Source: Didymodactylos carnosus | Taxonomy: Eukaryota > Rotifera > Eurotatoria > Philodinida > Philodinidae | Reading direction: 5' to 3' | DNA length: 25,909 nucleotides | NCBI GenBank assembly: GCA_905250885.1 | Contig: CAJNOQ010002151.1 | Coordinates: forward strand, 1-25,909 | Part shown: one piece after another, positions 10,971 through 22,199 of the stretch | Numbering within the stretch: the first letter of the stretch is position 1 | Layout of the letters: each line of letters begins with the position of its first letter | The notes under the pieces: model-generated | The model's database searches: none | Seen by the model: the letters and a program-made list of their open reading frames with translations, nothing else | What the model was told of the DNA's origin: nothing | Program-made: the position numbers and the translations under genes

Positions 10971-12850
10971 TATGATCACAAGTCAGTTGAATATTTTCGT
11001 TCTGCATATGTTGATTATTATGCAAACGAATGAGAAGATATACGGTGTCATATTTGATTCATTATATGTACCAGCAACACTATAGGGTGGATGTAAAATA
11101 TGTCTATTTTTTGTCATATATTTATTATAAGATCAACTCTTTCAAACTTAGTTTAATACTAGAATATTTTGATTATGCGTCGTCAAGTAAATAGGAATAC
11201 ATGATAATGAATCTATAGAAAACATAGACTTCTAAATGTGTTTACGTAAGAACATAGATACTGTCATATGGTGCCTTATAAATTTGTAAAAACAAAAACG
11301 TATGGACCTATGTATTTTTTGCATATTCTATGTCAACTGTAAATTACATGACCTATTTTTTTTTCTTCTCTATAATATCTTGATTACCAAATAGTATGGT
11401 ATAATAATTTGATAATATCTTACTGATAAGAATCAAATAAATTTCATCTCTTATCAACTACAGAGTGAAAACTGAGCATAGTTACTTCGATTGAATCAAT
11501 CATTAACATAGAATACGTCCTTCAAACGTCCGTACTAGTTTTCTTATCGATTTTCTAGTGAAACAAGACAATAAATCTATAGCAATAGAACACAGTAACA
11601 TCAAATCTATTGATTTTCACATGTAATATCATTAAAAAACCACTAACGCCACACACTCACTGGCAATCATTCAAAAAACGTATACGGAAAACCTTGTTCT
11701 ATACATATAAATGATTATTTAGTACTATAATTAATTTTCATTTTCTTTCAGATTGCATTCTTTTATGATTGAGAAGCAGACAAACAATTTTCTCGTCTCG
11801 ATGAAGTAGAATATGCCTGAAAATTGTGAAAAACTTTTTTAGAACACATTCTCACCATTTTCTTACAATATATCTTCAAAACATAATTAAAACGCTTTCT
11901 TCAAACTTATAATTCTTAAAATTTTCAGAGACTATTGATCCTTATGATAAAAGTCTTATTAACTCTATTTAGCTAAGAACTTTACTGTTTACTATTATCT
12001 ATGTATAATTGTGCCATATATAAGAATGTAATTAAAATGAATAATTTCTGTCAATTATTTGAGTAAACTTACTTTTACCGTAGGAATATATAATATTGTT
12101 GTATTTTAGTTCGTTAAAGGAAACCCATCGTCCAGTTTCGAAAAAAAAACGTATTTGTGTATGTATATAGGTAAGATTTGTAAAAAATGCCATTGAGATA
12201 TACATTTCCCGATATTAAGAACACAAACGGATGATAAGATTGAAGAAAAAAAAAAATGAAAACGATTGAAAGTATACAAATATGTGTGAACATTTCTTTT
12301 TTATTTTATTTATTGTACATCGTTTGGTACATGTCGATAGATGATTTTTGTGATGACGGTGCAGTGTTCAATTTCGTTAAAGTAAATTATGTTCACCATA
12401 AAGACGGACAATCACAACAACAAAGAAGAAAAAGGCGATGAAAATTTTTACGATAAAATAAAATTGAAATCTAAAATACACAGTAATGTAATGAAGACAT
12501 GATCTTTCAAGGAGTACATGTAATACAATAGAGAAATCCCACAATAAGATTTCTTTATGAATAACAAAAAATAGAGAGAGAAAATTTATCGTTTGATGAT
12601 AGATAGATCAATTTACAACAATTTAAGACAGTACGATTCTATGCAAGATTAGGGTCATCTCTGTAACTTATGAATTATGATAGCTACTTGTTTGACACTT
12701 TGTGTAGTTATAAAGCACCTATTAAATGCTAAATGCAAAAGGTTTTAGTTTTTCTAACCGCATCGGTTTTAAGATATCACATTTCCATTTTTTGACACTA
12801 AAACCCAAGCGGGAATGCTTCTTTCTTAGCATCGTAAAGCATCGCATCAA

Positions 12851-12971
12851 CATCGGAGAGCATCTCTCTGCATCGGATGCTGAGCATTTCAAGCTTCGGA
12901 GAGCATTGCTCAGCATCGGAGAGCATCTCTCTGCATCGGATGCTGAGCATTTCAAGCTTCGGAAAGCATTT
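12851..12971. repeat. GC-rich 63-bp tandem duplication
   Basis: Two copies of a 63-bp unit beginning CATCGGAGAGCAT start at 12851 and 12914. The second copy is nearly identical until it diverges near 12965. The unit contains shorter internal motifs (AGCAT, GCATCGGA, TCGGAGAGC), and related AGCATCG words begin before the first copy at about 12830, so the array probably grew from a shorter motif. The composition is much richer in G and C than the surroundings. Because 63 is a multiple of three, frames stay open on both strands (12726-13028 plus and 12722-12955 minus). That is expected from an open repeat and is not evidence for a gene. Confidence 0.85.
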
Positions 12972-13895
12972 CAACGGCTACAGAAAGCTCCCGAAGCCGC
13001 CGTTTATCCCTTGCAAAAATCTAAATAGTTTTTAGGCTAAACGATACCATCAATTTATTGTTCGCTAAAAATGTGGCGATGGTTCTCCTATATTTATGAT
13101 ATCAATTTCATTTGACACTTAACTCCTCTAGAAATACGTTCATTTTAGTATGATAGATGTACACATTGTTATTTTGGATTTTGACGATAAAAAAATTCGT
13201 AGCTGAGTGAAGAAACATTATTTTGACCTAAAACTGTTAGAAAATATTCTTTAGTATTTATAGATCATTTATACAACTTTCAAGATTAATCAGAGTATAC
13301 AGGTCAGAAGATCCATTGAAAATGGTTGAACACCAATGAAATATACAAAGAGAGACGAGATGGACGAACTTAAAGAATTATACTTATACCATAAAATGCG
13401 ACTTAATATACAACGTAATTATTTAAAAATATAAAGGTAGAATATCTGGCGAAAAAAATTAGCAGAATTAACCGAGGTCACTGGATTTTAGTTCTGATTT
13501 GTACTTTACATTGCCTTTTGTCCTATTAGAAATAAAAGCACTGTAACTTTATGTAAAAATGATATATTTTCCTTAAAATTTTAAGGATTTGCAAGGATTT
13601 CTTGTACTGTGAGTCAAACATTTGAAAGTCAAATGCTATTCTCCATGTTATATATTCAAATAGTCATGCATATGAAAACGTGTACTGTCACTTTTATAGA
13701 AGTGGCTACAACCTGTAGCACATACCTAATATTTTGACACTGGATGCGTTACATATTCAATAAATGATATTAATTTTTTTCTACATTTATTGTTCATTTT
13801 CTCTATTAAAAAGACAGGTAACGAAAACTAAAAAAAATTTCCAGTGAAAGATACTGAAAGCGTAGATTTTTATGCATGTTTAAAAAGCAGACGTG

Positions 13896-14039
13896 CTATA
13901 TAAATAAGCCATATTCACATCCTAGTGGTGACGCTGTGTGTTGGCCGTATGACTGCATGTATTGTATAGACAGAATGCAAGAAAACAGTGTCTATATGTA
14001 GCGACCTCATCAGGATGTGAATATGTCTCATTATTTAAA
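13896..14039. repeat. Small inverted-repeat element
   Basis: CATATTCACATCCT at 13910-13923 is matched exactly in inverted orientation at 14012-14025. Weaker pairing extends outward (AAATAAG against CATTATTT) and inward. The whole is a ~140-bp stem-loop of the size of a miniature transposable element, but I could not identify target-site duplications. Confidence 0.5.
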
Positions 14040-14611
14040 GAGGAAATTGTCTTTGATGATATTGGCATCTTACGTCGCTGTGCGTGATTTGCTCTCAAAT
14101 GGTTCACTTATGAATAATCGATGTTAAAAAAAGAAGAGAGAGCGACTTCTTCTCCTGTGCTAATATAACCTCTTAGCATTGAACTTCTAAGATAGAGAAA
14201 CTAAATAATAAAATCACATCAAAAATAAATAAACCACTGTCAATAATTTTGTGATCTCTTGTACTTCATTGCCGTTTAATTCTTTATTCTCTCCTTACTA
14301 TTGAGTACTTATATATTAGCTGGTGTAAATAAATATATGGGTGATGCAACGACACATATTTCGAAGATGCATATTGCTTAGAAGTAGGAACTTGATGTCT
14401 GTAAATTACGAAATTATTACATGAGCTTTTTTTGCACTATTTAAGTATTATAGAATGCCTGTTTTTATCTATAAAATGCTAATCATTTTGCTTATAATGA
14501 TATGTTTTTATAGAATAAATGAATGTTTAGCCCCTACTATAGTTCTTATTATATGATATTTATTCACCTAACTATTTTTTTAGTAGTATTTTATTCATTG
14601 CCTTACCCATT

Positions 14612-14868
14612 GAAACTTTCGGAATAATGTGAACTAATTTAAAAAAGTCTCATATTAAACTAGTTCGTATTAATTTTTTTCTGATTAAAAATCAATTTAA
14701 ATTGATTTAACTTGATAAACTAATTCAAACTGGTTAAAATTAAATTGATTTGAATTAGTTTATTAAGTTAAATCAATTTAAATTGATTTTTAATCAGAAA
14801 AAAATTAATACGAACTAGTTTAATATGAGACTTTTTCACATTAGTTCACATTATTTTCCAAAAGTTCC
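14612..14868. repeat. 257-bp near-perfect hairpin (long inverted repeat)
   Basis: Bases 14623-14729 pair with 14749-14855 over 107 positions with only three mismatches, leaving a 19-nt loop. Looser pairing with a 2-base gap continues out to 14612 and 14868. Each arm holds the shorter palindrome AATCAATTTAAATTGATT. The hairpin ends about 350 bp upstream of the threonyl-tRNA synthetase start codon. It has no coding capacity. It is most simply a foldback or MITE-type transposable element; a transcript across it would form a long dsRNA stem. No clear target-site duplication was seen. Confidence 0.9.
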
Positions 14869-15213
14869 ACTGAGTAGTGCAATATTTTGTGCAAGGATTG
14901 AAGGCTTTCAGAACCTGGCATGAAAAAACATTGTTATCGATTACATCTTGATTATACTATTTTATTATTGTTGTAATCGGTCTTTTTTTGATAAATCATT
15001 TTTAATTCTACATAATTATTCACAACGATCTTATCAAGAAGGTTTGGCCAAGTTTTAGTCCAACCTGTATCAAAAGTTTTTGATTTAACAACACGCTCAT
15101 TTTCTACGTCGTCGACAGTATGTTGTTCTATATAATTAATTAAACAGTAGTAACTATAATCTTAAAATATTATTTAGTTACACAAATCATTCCAAAAGAT
15201 TCAGCGAGCACTC

Positions 15214-18200
15214 ATGGGTGAATCGGAAAAGAAATCAACTTTATCTGAGGTATGCCATAAAAATGATAAAATGTATTTAAAATTGATAACAATAAAATGA
15301 ATGAATATTTTCTTCGTAGCTGAAACCTCCACCCGATTATATTGAACATCGTATTAAGTTATGGGATGAATTAAAAGCCAAACGTCAAGTATTTCTTGAA
15401 TCCCAAAAGCAAGAAGAGATAACGGTTACGTTACCTGATGGAAAAACGATGCCGGCAATATCTTGGAAAACAACGCCACTTGATATAGCACAATCAATAA
15501 GGTTAAAAAAAACAAATTAAAATAAAAATTAAACCAACATGAATTAATTTCTAATTCTAGTCAAGGATTGGCAAATGCAACTGTTATTTCAAAAATTGAT
15601 GGTAAATTATGGGATTTGGAAAGACCATTGGAAAATAACTGTAAACTTGAATTACTTAAGTTTGATGATGACGAAGGTATTCTATAAAGCAAAATAGATT
15701 TTTCTTGCAGTATTGTCTTGATGTTCTTTTCAAAAGGAAAACAAGTGTTTTGGCATTCAACAGCTCATATAATGGGCGAAGCGATGGAATTATGTTATGG
15801 TGGATGTTTATGTTATGGTCCACCTATAGACCAAGGTTTCTATTATGATATGTTTTTAGAAAACAGGTATGCTCAAATAGGATTAGAATACTCAACCAAT
15901 GGAATCTTAGAGCCATTCTAATAAAAGAATTATTTCATTGTGACAAATTTCTCCCACATTCACGTCTTTTTTCTCGTTCGATTTCAACTGCACTGAATTG
16001 AAGAACTACTGAGTCTTGTCATTTTATTTTTTTTTATTTTTAGACAAATAGCTGGTTCTGATCTTGAAGTAATAGAGAATGTAATGAAACGCATAGTGAA
16101 AGAAGGACAACGGTTTGAAAGATTAGAAATAACTAAAGAAGATTTATTAAAAATGTTTGATGTATGAATAATCTCCTAAATCATATTTTATCATATCAAA
16201 ATATTGTTTTATTTTTAGTACAATCCATTTAAAGTTCGAATTTTAAACGAAAAAGTTAACACACCAACGACAACTGTTTACAGGTACTACAACAGTCTTA
16301 TTTCTATATATAATTAGCACAAATTTCTTTCATGTTTAGATGTGGTCCACTGATTGACCTTTGTCTTGGACCACATATTCCACATACGGGTAAAGTGAAA
16401 GCATTTGCTGTTACAAAGGTATACTTGTTTACATATTTTCTCCCCCAGCACTGTATAATCGGTTTATCGTCTTTTTAAGAATTCCAGCTCGTATTGGGAA
16501 GGTGATAATACTCGTGAAACGTTACAGCGAGTGTATGGCATATCTTTTCCCGATGTAAAACAATTGAAAGAATGGAAACATTTACAAGAAGAAGCAGAAA
16601 AACGAAATCATCGAAAAATTGGTGTTGAACAGGATTTATTCTTTTTTCATTCATTGAGTCCAGGCAGTTGCTTTTTTTATCCAAAGGGTGCTCATATTTA
16701 TAACAAGCTCATTGAATTAATTAGGGTAAGCAAACTTCGAATAATATTTGTTATATATTTATTTATATTTTGTTTCTTCAAGGGTGAATATCGTAAACGT
16801 GGTTATCAAGAGGTTATAACACCGAACATGTACAATTCTAAACTATGGAAACAATCCGGTCATTGGGATCATTATGCGGTATATCTGTTTTCTATACACT
16901 TTTTTTTTGTCTATTATTTTATTTCTTTTTCGTTTAGGAAAATATGTTTCAAACAGAAATTGAAAAGGAATTATTTGCTCTGAAACCAATGAATTGTCCT
17001 GGCCATTGGTATGTTTGAGAATAACCCGTATACAATCGACGTTTGTCTAAAATATTGAAATGATCTACGATATAGAGTGACCTTTTCCATTCAATCTTGA
17101 TGCTTGATATGTTAGTACACAATTAGCTATCTTTCAAAAGTCATGACACCCCCAGGTCGAACTACTTTCAGACAAAGATGTCGAATATCGTTCTTTTCAT
17201 GATCTCTCGTTCATGGATACAGCAGTTACATGGCTTGGATGAGTGTACCCATCCGAGATTTTAATCATGGGTAATACACGAGCCTATTCGAAAAAAAATC
17301 TAGATCTCTCACTGGTGCTGTTATGGAAAATTTTTAGGCGGGCTCCTTTAAAAAAATATGTTTCTGTCGAGCTAACATCCCATAAGTGGAAAGTTTTCAA
17401 TTTAATTCGTCATTTCAACATGAAAAGATGATTTTGTTGTTATTAGATATTTTTTTTATATCTAGTTTGATGTTTGCATCTCGTTTACGTTCTTGGCGTG
17501 AACTGCCATTAAGATTTGCTGATTTTGGTGTGTTACATCGTAACGAACTATCAGGTGCATTAAGTGGCTTAACGCGTGTTAGAAGATTTCAACAAGATGA
17601 TGGACATATATTTTGTATGCAATCTCAGGTACGATTTTTTTTTCGAATTGTGTAACTAGTTATATTTTCATATCTAAACTCCGAATATAATGAGGCTTTA
17701 ATTACCAGTAGAAATACTAAAGTCGGAAACGAACTGCGTGGAAGAATCTATAAGCATCTTTTCTCTACAATATCTCTGAAAATAATTTAATATTTTCAGA
17801 GGCAAACAATGTGACGTTGTCGAACGTGACGATTTTTTAATTTTATTCTTCGTTTTAGATAAAAAGCGAAATTGAAAGTTGTTTAGAATTTTTAAAACAT
17901 ATCTATGGTATATTTGGATTTTCATTCGAACTGAAATTGTCCACGAGACCAGACAGCTTTCTTGGCGAAGTAGAAACATGGAATGCTGCTGAAAAGCAAT
18001 TAGAATTGGCACTGAATTCATTTGGTTATCCATGGAAATTAAATCCCGGTGATGGTGCATTCTATGGACCAAAAATTGATATTACAATTAAAGATGCACT
18101 TCAACGTTCTTATCAATGTGCAACAATTCAACTCGATTTCCAATTACCATTGAGATTTGAATTACAATATCAAACGTATGCATTTGAGACACTGCTATAT

Positions 18201-18871
18201 TCAAAGCAGGGTGACGTTTTCTCTTTTTTGTTGCAGTGATGACGATACGGACGATCCCACAAAAAAGCTGAACACACCTGTCATTATTCATCGAGCAATG
18301 CTCGGCTCTATCGAGCGAATGTTGGCAATATTAACGGAGTCTTTTGGTGGCAAATGGTATGTTTGTGAATTTTGTCGCCGGTATTTTATGCTATGTTTTT
18401 CTTTTAAGGCCATTTTGGCTATCACCCAGACAAGCTGCTATAGTGCCTGTGGTGTCCGCTTTGGATGAATATGCCATGGAAGTTCAACGAAAACTATGGG
18501 ACGCTGGATTTCAGGTTGAAGCGGATCTGGATCCAGGAAGCACATTAAATAAGAAAATTCGTAATAATCAGTTGGCACAGTTTAACTTCATTCTGGGTAA
18601 GTTTGTTTTGCTCTCTTAAGAAAGTCTCAGATCTGTTCTCTTTCCAGTGGTAGGTCAACAAGAAAAAGCAAACGGTACGGTGAACGTTCGCACACGTGAT
18701 GGCAAACAACATGGTGAATGTTCCGTGGATGATGTTATTAGACGTTTTGCTGAATTTACGATATCTCGTACTAATCATGCCGAAGATGATTTCTCGTCAA
18801 ATTCTTCTGCAACCGCATCAAAAGGTGCTACAACAGTGTCAGAAGATCACCATGATGAAAAACAGTCTTGA
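15214..18871 (+). CDS. Threonyl-tRNA synthetase, cytosolic type, 15 exons, 716 aa
   Basis: Exons: 15214-15249, 15320-15501, 15561-15676, 15737-15866, 16044-16161, 16219-16283, 16340-16418, 16480-16725, 16783-16878, 16938-17008, 17466-17628, 17859-18175, 18237-18356, 18409-18596, 18648-18871. The total is 2151 nt, close to human TARS1 (723 aa). The enzyme activates threonine with ATP and charges tRNA-Thr. Domains in order: a short N-extension; TGS domain ~46-110; editing domain with HSTAH (His118, His122) and CLGPH (Cys224, His228); class II core with motif 2 ([17 protein letters not shown]) and motif 3 (GSIER). The zinc ligands Cys376 (MNCPGHC), His427 (DDGHIF) and His558 (HRAM) are present, with the first pair spaced as in the bacterial enzyme. 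The anticodon-binding domain is ~580-690, followed by a Ser/His/acidic tail of ~25 residues. No mitochondrial presequence is apparent. All catalytic residues are intact, so the gene is probably functional. Most introns are 51-70 bp; introns 4, 10 and 11 are longer (177, 457, 230). Confidence 0.97.
17399..17485 (+). repeat. Intron 10/exon 11 segment also present inverted at 24148-24246
   Basis: The end of intron 10 from about AATTTAATTCGTCATTTC through the acceptor and the first ~20 bases of exon 11 (TTTGATGTTTGCATCTCG) has a close inverted copy about 6.7 kb downstream. The exon part encodes conserved LMF residues of the synthetase, so the synthetase is the likely source. Confidence 0.75.
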
Positions 18872-19067
18872 TGCCAAGTTAAAGCAACACTTGAAAGTTT
18901 AGGCGTTTTCGTTGAACGATTTGTTATTATTGGTTTTTTTCTTTTTGAATTTTGTTTATCTTTTATTGTTTTGAGGGCGTTTTTTTGTGTATTTCTGGTT
19001 GTTTGGTTTGTCACTCAAATACACCTCACCGTTTTATATATATCGCGTAATATTTTCTGTTGATAAT

Positions 19068-19073
19068 AATAAA
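19068..19073 (+). terminator. Candidate polyadenylation signal of threonyl-tRNA synthetase
   Basis: The first clear AATAAA after the stop codon lies 197 nt downstream of the TGA, just before a short TA repeat. A T-rich stretch lies upstream. This is sequence-only evidence; the transcript end could lie elsewhere. Confidence 0.45.
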
Positions 19074-19097
19074 AGAATGACAGTATATATATATATG

Positions 19098-19241
19098 AAC
19101 GTCTTGTTGTTCTATCGACCGTATTATAATCCAGAGATATCTGCTTTTGTTGAAAACCTATGCATTATTAGATAAAATGGCACTCTCCCTCTAAATTGAA
19201 TTAATTTCTAGTCACGCCTTTTTTTGCATGTTTCCTTAAAA
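19098..19241 (+). repeat. 3'-flank segment with a diverged direct copy at 24021-24147
   Basis: From about GAACGTCTTGTTGTTC to CATGTTTCCTT this stretch aligns with 24021-24147 with small indels. Shared blocks include TATTATAATCCAG, ATATCTGCTTT, CTCCCTCTAAA and GTCACGCCTTTTT. It begins about 25 bases beyond the candidate synthetase polyadenylation signal. It may be a duplicated gene flank or a copy of an unrecognised dispersed repeat. Confidence 0.8.
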
Positions 19242-19306
19242 TAATAATAGACTGATGAAGCTATTTATTTAATTTACAAAACTTCGATGTTTGTTTTTTA
19301 CATCTA

Positions 19307-20207
19307 CAGGGTATCCTAAAGGTCATTCCTCAATAAAAATGTTTAATAACTCCGTCATTCTTTAACCAAACTTCAAAATTGTTTTCGTTTTCTTTGATAG
19401 AGAAATGTTCCAGGTTTGATTTCATAGAATTGGACATTGTGTAAAATAAGACCAGTGTGGAAAAACAATAAAACTTACAACATATTTTTTCTGTGTAAGC
19501 ACTTATAATAGTGCGTAACGATTGTTAAGCTTGTCGTAATTGAATAGAATCTTTGTCAGAGTTGTAGTACATCTCATTTCGTAAAAGTCGGGTTGCTCTA
19601 CAATTCCGTATATTCAAATGTTTTGTTCAACTCAAAGTTTTGCCACAAGAAATTTATTTTTCCATATTAGCATGATCTACGAATTCCGTCTACTGCAATA
19701 GCCTGATACCACTTTTTACAGACTTTCAAACTATTCCAATTTATAGAGCTACCTTCTTTGTATGAAATTTCACTAGTAGTTTTTCCTTTCATTAGTGCAG
19801 TTTATCTGAGAAAAATTGTTATTACTTTTTTGCACTTTCTCGGATGCTAGTATGAAACAGCAGTGACTAGAAAAATCCACACCATCCGATCATTTTTACG
19901 CAAAAGCAAATGATTATTTCGTTATGTGGAATCAGACATCATCTACTTTATTTTAATATTAAAAACTATTTATGTTCCTTTTAAAAGGTTTTGTAGTACG
20001 TAATTTATTAAAACAAAGTTCCAAAATATCTGACTTTCACTATAATAAACTCAAACATTTTTTCAAGTATTAACAAGAATTTTCATTGGTATGAAATAAA
20101 ACATGGAATGCTTCTCTATAAAACAAAAAAAACAATCTTGAAGTTTTGTTAAGGAATTACGGAGTTGTTAAACATTTTTATGGGGAAGTGACTTTTAGGA
20201 CATCTTC
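19307..20207. mobile_element. Non-autonomous DNA-transposon-like element with ~120-bp terminal inverted repeats
   Basis: The left terminus (19307-19428, starting CAGGGTATCCTAAAGG) is mirrored by the right terminus (20088-20207) over about 120 bp with scattered substitutions and small indels. Shared blocks include ATAAAAATGTTTAA, AACTCCGT and AAACTTCAA. The CAGGGT.TCC start, with TA immediately before it, recalls Tc1/mariner-type ends, but the outermost bases of the right end have changed and no TA was seen there. The ~660 bp interior has no usable transposase frame, so mobilisation would need an enzyme from elsewhere. The superfamily assignment is tentative; the inverted-repeat structure itself is clear. 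Confidence 0.7.
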
Positions 20208-20400
20208 CCCCGACACATCCACTTCGATACTTCGTGTCGAAGGTGAGGTATATGTTTGGAAAGATATGGATTGAATAAACGCTTCGAAAATATGCGGGCA
20301 TAGAAAACCCAGTTGAAATACATAAATAAAAAATTTAGGGACTATCAGCATCTGACTGTTTGAATACATATAACTAAAAACCATAAGAAATCTATATGGT

Positions 20401-20506
20401 GGTCTAAGCCAGTCAGAGAATAATAGAGCATTTGCAATCAATCCTTACCTAACCTAGATGGTAACCTAAACTCGTCAGAAAATAATAGAGAATTCGCAAG
20501 CATAGC
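20401..20506. repeat. Degenerate tandem repeat, ~62-bp period
   Basis: The block at 20401-20443 recurs at 20463-20506 with changes. The shared core is GTCAGA.AATAATAGAG followed by a CGCAA or TGCAA motif. No coding or structural role is apparent. Confidence 0.6.
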
Positions 20507-20546
20507 ATATACATCAAAACGCATTATAATCATCCATTGCATACCG

Positions 20547-20577
20547 AAATGAATTCCCCGGGAATACGAATTCATTT
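20547..20577. repeat. Short perfect inverted repeat
   Basis: AAATGAATTC at 20547-20556 is mirrored by GAATTCATTT at 20568-20577 around an 11-base spacer that is itself GC-rich. It sits between the two degenerate tandem-repeat blocks. Confidence 0.75.
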
Positions 20578-20617
20578 TTTAAAAAATTAAGTGTGTATTT
20601 TTCCAAGCTAGGGTACC

Positions 20618-20710
20618 GATCTAAGGAAATAGGGCAAATGAGCATTAAAGGAAATAAAGGAAATAAGAAAATAAGGATCTAAGGAAATAGGGGAATCAAT
20701 GATTAAAGGA
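20618..20710. repeat. Purine-rich tandem repeat, 58-bp period
   Basis: GATCTAAGGAAATAGGG followed by an ATTAAAGGA ending occurs at 20618-20652 and again at 20676-20710, with AAAGGAAATAAGG filler between. A pyrimidine-rich segment at about 20848-20945 (CTTATTTCCCCTATTT and similar) is the loose reverse complement of this motif, giving an inverted arrangement. Confidence 0.7.
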
Positions 20711-22199
20711 ATTCAGTCCGGGTCCAATCTAGAGTTTTAATCTCTCATGCTAGCATATCGCCGCCCCGTCCAGGAGCTGTAAAAATAACTGACAATAATT
20801 CGTAATAACAACTAATGTTATAAATTCAAAGTGTTATTTAACACGCATCTATTTTCTTACTATCCATATTCCCTTATTTCACCTATTTTGTTAAATCTCT
20901 ATTTTCTTATTTCCCCTATTTTTAATCTCATTCTTTATTCCCCATATAACAACATGTACAATAACATATCGTTATCTGCTGGGCGTTGCATTATCTAGAT
21001 AATGATACTTGGTCATCTATGGCTTAAAAGTATTTTATTAGGAAATGAGGATACGAGTGTTTCAAAGACCGGTTGAGCAAGACGCACCTTTCTTGATTTG
21101 TCTTACCTTACCTAATCTGCCTGACAGTGTTAGGTAACGTGTGGAAATTCATTCCAACCTTACCTGGGCTAATAGTGCTAGCTAAAGTATACAGATTCAT
21201 TTGAATTTCCTGACCTTATCACACGTTAACTAACCAAAGTGTTGGGTGAGCTCTAAATCTGAGCGAAAATTTTTTTCATAAAATTTTACTTTATACTTGT
21301 ACATTTTGAATTTCCACGAAATAGGAACGTGCCATACTATGAAGTAAGAAGTATAATTGAGATATCTGGTTCAAATTTTGACTTGTTCAGTTTTTACTGT
21401 GGTATCCTAGGGAACTCATCACAACTATATTATCAATAGGAAAACTATCATTAGTTCTTTTCCCACATTTGTAATGATAAACTCAGTTTGTGATATCTGC
21501 ACTAGTTCAGGGCAATGTTGTTCTATTTTCCTTCAACTCACAGTTCTACTCACCTCAACTCACTTCACCTGTGATAATTGGAAGCACAGTTATTCTTGAT
21601 CATCTGACGTTACTATTTTTCTGTTTGTTTAGAACCTCTAAACATCTAAATGCTTGATAAGTATTAGTGTCGATGACTAAAGCAGAACAAGCATTAATGC
21701 TAATCATAACTTAAAAGCATATGGTATTGCAACAGGATACTTCTGTTTGTAAGTTCGTTGTTTTTATTTTAATTTGTTGATATTTTTCTATTTTTGTTGT
21801 TTCGGATTTGCCACTTACTCACACATAACACACTTTTTCTTTTGTCTCTGCTATTCTGTTTTTCGTTGATTAGATAAAAAAATGATGAAATACAAGAAAA
21901 CTGGACTTTTTAATAGAATAAGAGAAAGGAAAAGTGAGAATGAATTATACCTTAGAAAAGGGTTGGGTTTTATAGTCGAGCTAACGATTTTTATTGCACT
22001 CAAGAAATACTGACGACTATTTGAAAGCTGAAGATGAGCAGACTACTTTTCGAGTTCGTGTTTTAGATTACGCTTATAAGTCGACAAATGTAAGATGACC
22101 AATATGACAGACAAGTAATAGTCATCAACGATTATCAGTTATTATATATATATATTATCTACTTGTGATTCAAAGTTTTTTCGAACATTACGACTATTA
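20711..22199. other. Intergenic DNA with no gene supported
   Basis: Apart from the repeat blocks listed, this stretch has no exon-like open frame with splice sites. The part from about 21990 to 22199 is likely the 3' flank of the minus-strand membrane-protein gene, with a minus-strand AATAAA near 21989. Confidence 0.45.
21106..21240. repeat. Degenerate repeats containing ACCTTACCT
   Basis: Two or three diverged units of roughly 50-55 bp share CCTTACCT, TAGTG or CAGTGTTAG, and ATTCATT words (starts near 21106, 21157 and 21210). CTTACCTAACC also occurs near 20444. They may be old minisatellite units. The boundaries are uncertain. Confidence 0.4.

Larger units (their letters stand above)
7816..12700. 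other. AT-rich intergenic DNA, no gene supported
   Basis: This is roughly 4.9 kb between the CCSER-like gene and a GC-rich tandem repeat. Frames longer than 60 codons (for example 9698-9886 plus, 10126-10329 minus, 12256-12441 plus) give lysine/phenylalanine/tyrosine-rich peptides typical of random AT-rich sequence. I found no run of exons with matching phases. The stretch holds simple repeats at 9117-9147 and 10953-10970 and a possible ABC-ATPase relic at 8963-9061. Confidence 0.5.
13029..15213. other. Intergenic DNA upstream of threonyl-tRNA synthetase
   Basis: No gene is visible apart from the two inverted-repeat elements listed separately. The last 200 bases should contain the synthetase promoter and 5' UTR. 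A weak acceptor-like AAAGATTCAG ends at 15204, nine bases before the ATG, and could mark a leader splice site, but its pyrimidine tract is poor. Confidence 0.45.

Noticed and set aside
12256..12441. 61-codon plus-strand frame ending in Gln/Arg
   Set aside because: No homology or splice partner; composition fits AT-rich background with an A-rich tail.
20178..20441. 87-codon minus-strand frame
   Set aside because: It overlaps the right terminus of the transposon-like element and a degenerate repeat, with no domain; most likely chance.
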